Assembly (NCBI GenBank): GCA_028564705.1
Contig: JAPXFQ010002841.1
Span: 582,001 to 646,000, forward strand
Direction: 5' to 3'
Source of the DNA: Apricaphanius iberus
Taxonomy: Eukaryota > Chordata > Actinopteri > Cyprinodontiformes > Aphaniidae
DNA: 64,000 nucleotides
Shown: in pieces, positions 57,201-64,000 of the stretch
How the letters are laid out: every line of letters begins with the position of its first letter
How positions within the stretch are numbered: position 1 is the stretch's first letter
The notes under the pieces: model-generated
The model's input: only the letters and a program-made list of their open reading frames with translations
What the model was told of the DNA's origin: nothing
Databases searched by the model: none
Position numbers and translations under genes: made by a program

Positions 57201-57370
57201 AATTATAAATGTTTGTTTTGAATGCAAAAGGGACTAAATAGATTACAGTGTACAGGTTTTATTTTAATTGTATATGATATGAGTAAATATCCATTATTTA
57301 TTCCGCCTATCCTCGGAGGGGACGCGCGGGAGGGGGGGAGGTCCTACCTCCAGCGCTCATCGGGCTGGAG

Positions 57371-57407
<37 letters not shown>

Positions 57408-57446
57408 AGAGATGTAAAAATGCATTATTTATTTATTTATTTATTT
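57371..57446. repeat. (ATA)n and (ATTT)n microsatellites
   Basis: About 12 ATA units (57371-57405), an 19-base spacer, then ATTT units to 57446, just before the L2-type LINE. Confidence 0.95.
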
Positions 57447-57519
57447 GATGTGAAGCGTCTCTCACATCATATGTTAAAAACTTTGTTGATCCTAAAGGAT
57501 AGTTTGGGCCTAGAACCTG

Positions 57520-58552
57520 ACTTTGTTTTAAGGTGGGGATGCTGTGTTCAGTGTTAGTTTTGGTTTAACCAGACTAGCTCTGGCCTCAAAGCCTTCCCAT
57601 TGGATAAATGACAGGATCCGCTGTCTTAAGCGGTCTTATAGAAAACCTGAGTGCTTTTGGAGGGACACTTATCTAAAATATCTTTCAGATAATTTTAATA
57701 GTTGTGTTAGAGATGAAAGGGCTTTACACTTTTACAATTTGATATCTAAGAGCAAAGTTTCTATCAGTGACATTGTTACGTCTAGTCCTTCTGCTTTCCC
57801 TATGTTCTCTAACGAGGATTGTGAAGAATTATTGGCCTTTTTTTGTGCAAAAAGTCAGAACTTTGAGGGCCTTCCTCAGCTGGTTCATTGCTTGTCCTTA
57901 GACCAGTTTGGCCATTGATTGCAGGAAATTGTTTCCTGTTTCTCTGTCACATCAGGTTTTCTTAGTTAGCTCCTTGAAGATTTATTTATGTTGTCTTGTT
58001 GTCTTACTAGCCTTTCCAAATATGTTTTTCATTGTATTGGTCCCTGTGTCTTCATGATAATTAACTCTTCCTTGCTGTCTGGTCAAATTCCTGATTATTT
58101 CAGGAATGCTGTTATCCATCCATGTCTAAAAAAATCCCAACTTTATAATTTACTTCTTTGCAGTTTTAAAACTATCTCAAATGAGTTATATATCTTGAAG
58201 ATCTGAGAAAATTTGTCATTAAACTATTTACAGCTGCATTTCACAAATGTATCATCCCTAATCATGTATTTTATATACCAGTGTCTGTTGGTTGTGAGGA
58301 AAACACGTAAAAAGAAAAAAGGTGACTTTGCAGTAGTTGCTCCTTCCCTCTGGAACTCCTTGCCTCTCAGCCTGAGATCTGTTGATTCTGAGATTTCCTT
58401 TAAAAAGCCGCTTAACACTCATCTTTTTAAAATAGCCTTTGCTTAGTTTTACTTTCTGTGTTATATGTTCAGTGATTGTTGCCAAGTTTTTATAGTGAAG
58501 TACTTTGTGATTATTTTTAGAAAGGCGCTATATAATTTAAGTTTTACTTTAC
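57520..58552 (+). mobile_element. L2-clade LINE fragment with internal deletion
   Basis: Three pieces of an L2-type ORF2 follow each other on the plus strand. The region 57544-57918 resembles the linker between endonuclease and RT (WINDRIRCLKRS, later FSNEDCEELLAFF). The region about 57985-58140 resembles the start of the RT domain (IGPCVFMIINSSLLSG, PDYFRNAVIHPCLKK). The region about 58290-58446 resembles the C-terminus (APSLWNSLPLSLRS, KPLNTHLFKIAF). The RT core between the second and third pieces is missing, and several stops and shifts separate them. The 3' end reads AAGGCGCTATATAA, the usual L2-type tail. It is an old, dead copy upstream of the channel gene. Confidence 0.85.
57544..58446 (+). 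pseudogene. Decayed L2-type ORF2 (RT lost)
   Basis: The open stretch from 57544 codes for 124 residues before the first stop, followed by a second short frame and a 77-residue third frame ending at 58446. Catalytic FADD/YADD is absent because of the deletion. The reading is broken by at least two stops, so no functional protein is expected. Confidence 0.8.
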
Positions 58553-60430
58553 TCTTAGTACTTTACTTTTACTTCGTTTTCAGACACACATAGAATGTTT
58601 CATGTAGGTCAAACTGTTCCATCTTGAAACAACCAAACTAACTAGTGCTTGTGGTAAACTGCAAAAAGGCATTCTTTCAACAACTAGTGTATTCTAGCCT
58701 CTAGACTTCTTCATGTATTGGCATCAGAGTAAAGGAGAGGAAGTACAAAAAAAGTCAGACTTTTCAAACTTTTATATATTTTTTTTGGTGTTGAGTATTT
58801 CCCCAGAATGTCAAAAAATTCTTTAAAGTTTGAGGTTTCAATTTGATAAAATGTAAAAAAAGAAAAAGAAAAAAAAGAGGTCTTTATATTTGTACAATGT
58901 GCAGTAAGTACCAATAAATTCTGTCTTTAAAACAGATCATTAAGCAATACCTACAGAAGTACTTTCTGGTGTTAAATGCGGCATGCATGCTTTCATTTAT
59001 TTTCAGCTGTGAACTAAAGCCTAGACTGTGCTGACAGATCAAGCTCTACACCACCCACCCCCTGACACCTGTCTTTCTCCCCCACCGGTATGGCTTTCCT
59101 ATCTGCTTTTTGTTCATGCACACACAGTTGGACTCCTATCCTCTTTACTATAGGCTTGTCCCCAAAATGTCTCCTGTGAGGCTTTAGCTAATGTTGCCTT
59201 CACTGTCACGCCCTACTCAGCTGCTCATGCGGCCCCCTTTCACCCTCATGTAACACCAATGTACTGGAATTATTTGAAATGTGCACTTGATGCATTCCTT
59301 GGTTTGACTCTCCAGATATGATGTGTTTTTCATTTACCAATCTTAAACAGAGAGTTTTAAACAGGATTAAAATATCATACATTTCTAGAGTTATATCACC
59401 CATTTAAATCTGAAAGAAAATTCTACACTCACTCAATATTTGTCCTCTCTCAGCTGGAACTAACAGTCTACCATTGCCTAGTACTTCCACTCACTTCCCT
59501 ACCTCTCTCACCCTCATCCCATCATAGCTTATCCTTGTCTCCACTCCAACTCCCACGCTTTCATCATCCAGCCTTTTCCTATTGCGTTACTCATCTCCTT
59601 CTCGTCTCTCATCAGTCAATGCTTCTTAGTGGGATTTTTGAAGTACTGGAGTAAAGGGATAACATTTTACAGTAAGTGATGATACTTCTTTAAAAAAATA
59701 ATATAATACAATCACAGCAAGGGAAGGCCATTTTATTTGTGTGGCACACTTTAAACAGAGAGGTTATTCAAGTTGTTTACATGATTCGGTGGTAAAGAAA
59801 CAAACAAACCAAATGATAATAGAGCATAAAAAGCATAAGATACTGTACATTACAGAAAATTACATTAGCACTTTTGTAATACATTCAATGCCAAAATGTA
59901 CTTCCATATCAACAATTGCAAAAGTAGAAATAAATTACATAACATTGTTTTCTGCAACTACAGTGACTTGTAAAAGTATAACATTTTGCCAATTTAAAAC
60001 AACAGATGCAAGTGTCTTTTGAGGGGTTTTCTGTAATAGACCAACACAAACCCGTGCAAGATTTTGAGGTGCAAGAAAAATAACTTGTAAAATAAAATTA
60101 GTAAAGTAAAGTAAAAAAAAGTAGTGCAGAAGTGTATCAGATCATTTTACTTAGATTGACCTCAAATTACTAGTCTATCTGTGTGTGTAAACTGAATGTG
60201 AAGAGATAAATGGTAAGGCTGGAGATGTAGAGAGGCAGAGCTCATGTGGTAGAACTCCCCAAACTGGATGACTATTATTTTTGCTATTTACATGATGAAA
60301 GACTTTTTTTTGTCTTTTTATTATCTGAGAGAAGCCTGTTTGGAAAATTCCTGTTTTGCATAAGCCATACAGGGGACATATCAAGCATATGGATAAGCTT
60401 CATTCATACAAGGCTTTGGAAACATATTAA
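58553..60430. other. Unassigned upstream sequence
   Basis: AT-rich sequence between the L2-type and Gypsy elements, with no supportable gene. Confidence 0.5.
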
Positions 60431-60704
60431 TGTCACAGGGGTGACAGAAGCTGCCTTTATTTTGTATTATGTTGTGGCTCAATAGTGCATGTATTGTATA
60501 TGCATTGTACTTGTGTTTTTATGGTGTAGCCTATTTTAATTATGGACTTATGGACAAAGCTGCGCAGCTTTGCTCTGTTGTTGTTATACTCCTTCATCTT
60601 TTAGGCTTCTAGATTGGTGGACAATTAGGAGCCTTGATTATAAAAATAGGTTAAATCTATCAGCAACAGGAGGGCTCCATGGACGTGTTGACCTGCACCT
60701 AAAG
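60431..60704 (+). repeat. 5' LTR of Gypsy element, 5' part only
   Basis: This segment aligns by eye with the first ~280 bases of the 3' LTR, with scattered substitutions and small gaps. It ends shortly after GACCTGCACCTAA, where similarity to the other LTR stops and pol sequence begins. Confidence 0.8.
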
Positions 60705-62200
60705 ACCTCAAATGGGCTGTCACTGAGAAATCTAAAGACTACCTCTGGTGGTGAATTTTACAGCCTTCACGGACAATAATCCCCTGGTTCACCTCAACAC
60801 AGCCACGCTGGGAGCTGTGGAACACAGGTGGGTGGCACAATTGGCCAATTTGATTTTGACATTAAATATAGACCAGATGTTTCTAACAAGAATGCAGATG
60901 TACTGTCCAGATTCCCTTAAGATGCAGAAACCCATCAAGTTGCAGCAGAAAGCCCCCAGATTGCATCGGTATCACTCAGCGATTGGGTCATCAGACAGTA
61001 GGACAATAAGGCTCTCCCTGAAGTGGATGAGTGGCATCGAAGGAGCAAGCTACATATGGCTGAAGAAAGAAAAGCAGCGTCAGCAACAGCGAATCGACTC
61101 CTAAGAGAATGGAGCCGCTTACGGATGGAGGTGGGTGTCCTGCAGAGACAGGTGAGGGATCGTCATACAGAACTGTACTACTGTTATTGTGGATACATAT
61201 TGTTTGGGAACAGTACTACAAGGCTATGGGGCACAGGAGTGCTCTACATATTGAGGCAGCATTGAGGCGATGGTTTTTGCTGGCCAAAGCTAGGACAAAA
61301 TGATAGAGAGTGGTATGCAAACTGCCTCCAGTGCACCTAGAGTAAAAACAGACCTGAGACACAAGCCCAACTTCACCCTATTGAAAGCTCATACCTCCTC
61401 GAAATAGTGGCCATGGTCTATTTGTCTTTGGGAAGACCAGGGGACTGTTATCAGCAAATTCTTGTGAAGACTGACTTGTTTTCCCGGTACAGCTGGGCAG
61501 TACCCACTCGGGACCATACAGCCGTAACCACTGGCAAGGCCTTGTGGCACAATCTCATTCAGACCTGCATTTGAGTCTGCTCTCATGGCAGAACTCTGCC
61601 AATTGTATGGTTGCAGTAAGCCATTCACAACATACTATCACCCGCAAGGTGTGAAAAGATTATTCAAACTCTCATCTCTCTCCTGAGCTCCCTGAAAGAG
61701 TCAGACTAACCACGGTGGCCTGAGAAGTTGCTTGCTCTGCTGCAAGCCTACGACAACACTGAACATGGCTGTACTGTATTAACCCTTCACTTTGTTTTGC
61801 ATGGTCGCCACGCCTGGCTGCTGCTGGAAATGGCCACTGAAGCCTCCCAGACTACCTCCTTGTACAACCTGCATGAATGGATGCCGTCACATCAGCAGAT
61901 GCTATTGAAAGCTTATCAACAAGTAACTTTACAAATGTCCCCATGCTTCCAGGAGAAAGGGTTCTTTTGCATAGTTTTTGCAAACACGACCAAGGAAAAC
62001 TTGCTCCCCACTGGCAACCCACCCCTTACATTGTTGTCTGCCAAATGAATCCTCACCAGCCAGAGTATAAGATAAGACAAAGGGGAAAGCAGGACCAAAG
62101 AGAACAATTCACCACAATAACATTCAACCATGCCCACTTAGGCCTCAGTCACATCTTAGCCCTGTGGCTGCCCAGGCGCCCGGTGAACCAAATGCGATAG
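60705..62200 (+). pseudogene. Gypsy pol remnant: RNase H and integrase
   Basis: The piece starts inside RNase H (LKWAVTEKSKDYLW, then after a frameshift FTDNNPLVHLNTATLGAVE, a hallmark of Gypsy RNase H) and continues to the zinc-binding linker region. A later frame near 61382-61560 resembles the integrase core (LEIVAMVYLSLGRP, later LVKTDLFSRY). The end, about 61877-62200, resembles the integrase C-terminal domain (LPGERVLL, then LAPHWQPTPYIVV). Multiple stops and frameshifts break the frame. The N-terminal pol domains are deleted. Confidence 0.8.
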
Positions 62201-62230
62201 GCAGACCCCCTGTGTTACCCGTGGGGTAGG

Positions 62231-62934
62231 TGTCACGGGGTAATAGGACCTGCCCTTATTTTGTAATCTGCTGTGGCTCAATATTGCATTTATTTCATGT
62301 GGATTTTACTTGTGTGTTTGTGATGTATTTTCACTATGGACTTGTATTAGCCACCGACTTACGGACAGAGTTGCGCATCTCCGCCCAATTGGGTTTGACC
62401 CCTTCCTCTATTAGGCTTTCAGATTGGTGGAAAATTAGGATCATTGGTTATAAAAAACAGGTGAAATGTATCAGCAACTGGAGGGCTCCCTGGACGTGTT
62501 GACCTGCACCTAAGAACGGCTGCAGCGTGGAAGCAGAGTGGCAGCCAGAGTAACAGAAGGCCTGAAATCACAAAAAGTAAAGCACACCAAGACGTTGGGC
62601 AGGAGGCCCAAAAAGCAGCTTATTTGAGTATATTGAGAGACTTGTAATTGTGGATCAAAGGTGCCATGTCATTGGACCAGCAGGACCGAAGGACACCAGG
62701 AGCTTGAGACCACTCGATCCATACGCTGCCTGGCTGCTGCATTGACTCAGCATGAGCTCAAGCCCTCTCCAAAAGGATTGTGAAGAGGGGCGGGAAGAGG
62801 ATGTTTAAGGACTCGGTGCCTCGCCCCCTCTCATCTGTTTGGGTTGGATTGTTTTTATTATTTTAACCAGAAAGATAATAAAACTAATTTGTTGTAGTGG
62901 TCTGGTGCTCTTTAACAAATCCCTACCTGTGACA
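62231..62934 (+). repeat. 3' LTR of Gypsy element
   Basis: A 704-bp repeat bounded by TGTCAC and GTGACA inverted ends. It contains a polyadenylation signal 52 bases before its end. The first ~280 bases are repeated at 60431. Confidence 0.85.
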
Positions 62935-63540
62935 TTCACACCTCAGCCCACATGCGTAGACATCTTTAACTTAACGAAAAGACTCCAGGTACCTTAATAA
63001 ATATTACTAAAAAACCCGATTCCAATGACAGCATTATTTCCAATCTCAACTCAATGCATCTTGCTATCCGGGAGCGCATTTAAGGGTCATGGAGTCTTTG
63101 AATATAAGTGCAATTGTTGACTTTTTTTCTTTAGAAGTAGTTCACGGTTCAGCTTCTTCGGATTGAAAATGGGGAAAAAAAACGGAATAAAAAAATACAA
63201 ATGAATGTTGTCAATTTAAAAATTGACAGGTGAAAATTGATTATGACTTGATTCTTTTGACCCTCAAAATGACAGACAACAAAAATATCTAGTTATTAAC
63301 AATAATTATAGGTTATATTTTTAAAGAGCAATAGAAACAGACCAATAGTACCATCTGTTCATGCCAAAGTCTGATGGCAGTAGGATCATTTCCAGTAATG
63401 TGCAGGGTGTTTTATTTGTTGTTTATTTTTAAACACTATATTGTTGTGCAGCTTTTGATAGCTTCTGTTTCATTTTTTTCATTGGCACCAGGCTTTATTC
63501 AGTCTGTTCCAGGGGCATCTCCTGTGATCTGCGGTATACA
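62935..63540. other. Unassigned upstream sequence
   Basis: AT-rich spacer between the Gypsy 3' LTR and the deleted RTE copy. Nothing recognised. Confidence 0.5.
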
Positions 63541-64000
63541 TTCATCCATCCATCCATCCATCTATCATCTGGGGTCGGGTCGTGGGGGCAGCAGCTTATG
63601 CAGAGAGACCCAGAATTCCCTCTCCCCAACCACTTGGTCCATCTCTGCGGAAGGAATCCTAAGCTATTCCGAGGCCACCCAAGAAACATAGTCCCTCTAG
63701 CATGTCCTAGTTCTTCCTCAGAGGCAGCTTTTGCAGCTGAAGATTGGACTACTAAGGTCCCCGCCTTCTGCCACCGCCCACCCGACATTGCACCGGACCC
63801 CTATGGCCCCTCCCACACTCCACCAGGGGGTTCCCAACCTGCCCAAACTCCGGACTGGATCCAGAGGGGGGCCTCGGTGACCTTTGACTGATGCAAAGGT
63901 GCTGCTCATTATATTGGTCTTTGGGCTGCAATTTGTTCCTTCACCTAGGACCAGTTTAAAGTGACCCTACCAGGGCAAAAAGCCCTCGACAGCTAGGCTA
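63541..64000 (-). mobile_element. Internally deleted RTE/Rex3-like element (5' end fused to 3' end)
   Basis: On the minus strand the terminal piece, 63718 down to 63541, matches the same LINE 3' end as the copy at 51.4 kb: CTATGTTTCTTGGGTGGCC, then CCCGACCCCAGATGATAG and a GATG repeat tail. From about 63718 up to the window end the sequence instead resembles the 5' leader of such an element, ending in GGCTGCAAAAGCTGCCTCTG just where the endonuclease frame would start. The two parts are joined directly, so the whole coding region is missing. The element runs off the right edge. The leader identification is from memory of teleost repeats and is less certain than the tail. Confidence 0.65.

Larger units (their letters stand above)
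60431..62934 (+). mobile_element. Gypsy-type LTR retrotransposon remnant
   Basis: The right LTR spans 62231-62934, starting TGTCAC and ending GTGACA, with AATAAA at 62877-62882 and a G-rich purine tract (GTGGGGTAGG) directly before it. The left LTR begins at 60431 with TGTCACAGGGG and follows the right one in order to about 60704 (shared blocks include GTGGCTCAAT, GATTGGTGGA and GGACGTGTTGACCTGCACC). It then jumps directly into RNase H sequence. The 3' half of the left LTR, gag, protease and reverse transcriptase are therefore deleted. Five-base flanks (ATTAA left, TTCAC right) do not match, so no target-site duplication is visible. The element is inactive. Confidence 0.85.

Overview
The window looks like non-repetitive and repeat-derived DNA from a ray-finned fish, most likely a percomorph teleost. 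The evidence is the mixture of elements: RTE/Rex3-like and L2-like LINEs, Tc1-like DNA transposons, TTAA-targeting (Kolobok-like) transposons, tRNA-derived teleost SINEs, a V-SINE-like core and a Gypsy LTR element. The background is AT-rich, with long TA and GATA microsatellites and no bacterial-style gene packing. The species cannot be fixed from sequence alone.

I can support only one cellular protein-coding exon. It lies on the minus strand at 54168-54634 and is the first coding exon of a T-type voltage-gated calcium channel alpha-1 subunit, best matched to cacna1i (Cav3.3). It ends at an exact minor-spliceosome (U12, AT-AC class) 5' splice signal, ATATCCTTTT. I see no later exon of the channel to the left, so positions 1-54167 are interpreted as part of a very large first coding intron. 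To the right of the exon there is a good 3' splice acceptor just before the start codon and a CpG-rich block at about 56.93-57.2 kb. Together these suggest a non-coding first exon and promoter about 2.3-2.5 kb upstream of the coding exon.

Region by region: 1-12 kb is mostly unassigned intronic DNA with a putative hAT-like relic (3.46-4.27 kb), a dispersed teleost repeat (6.63-7.02 kb) and a short TTAA-flanked MITE (7.15-7.43 kb). The 12-26 kb part holds a TA/GATA microsatellite, SINE copies, a strong 72-nt hairpin (16.3 kb), a palindromic MITE (18.4-18.6 kb), a GC-rich TTAA-adjacent repeat (21.15-21.56 kb) and a T-depleted, C-rich island (23.93-25.4 kb). The 26-50 kb part holds a Kolobok-like element with a THAP-domain exon relic (34.35-35.52 kb), two Tc1-like transposase relics, a transposon-like coding scrap (40.62-40.74 kb), a TA-rich inverted-repeat element (42.0-42.2 kb) and a V-SINE-like core (47.1-47.3 kb). 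The 50-54 kb part holds a SINE and a 5'-truncated RTE/Rex3-like LINE with a 12-bp target-site duplication. Upstream of the channel exon, 57.5-58.55 kb is an internally deleted L2-like LINE, 60.43-62.93 kb is a decayed Gypsy element, and 63.54 kb to the window end is an internally deleted RTE copy.

No operon-like or multi-gene system is present. The most noteworthy items are the AT-AC splice site on the channel exon, the hairpin at 16.3 kb as a possible small-RNA precursor, the THAP-bearing TTAA element, and the compositionally extreme 23.93-25.4 kb island. I found no clear evidence of a previously undescribed system.
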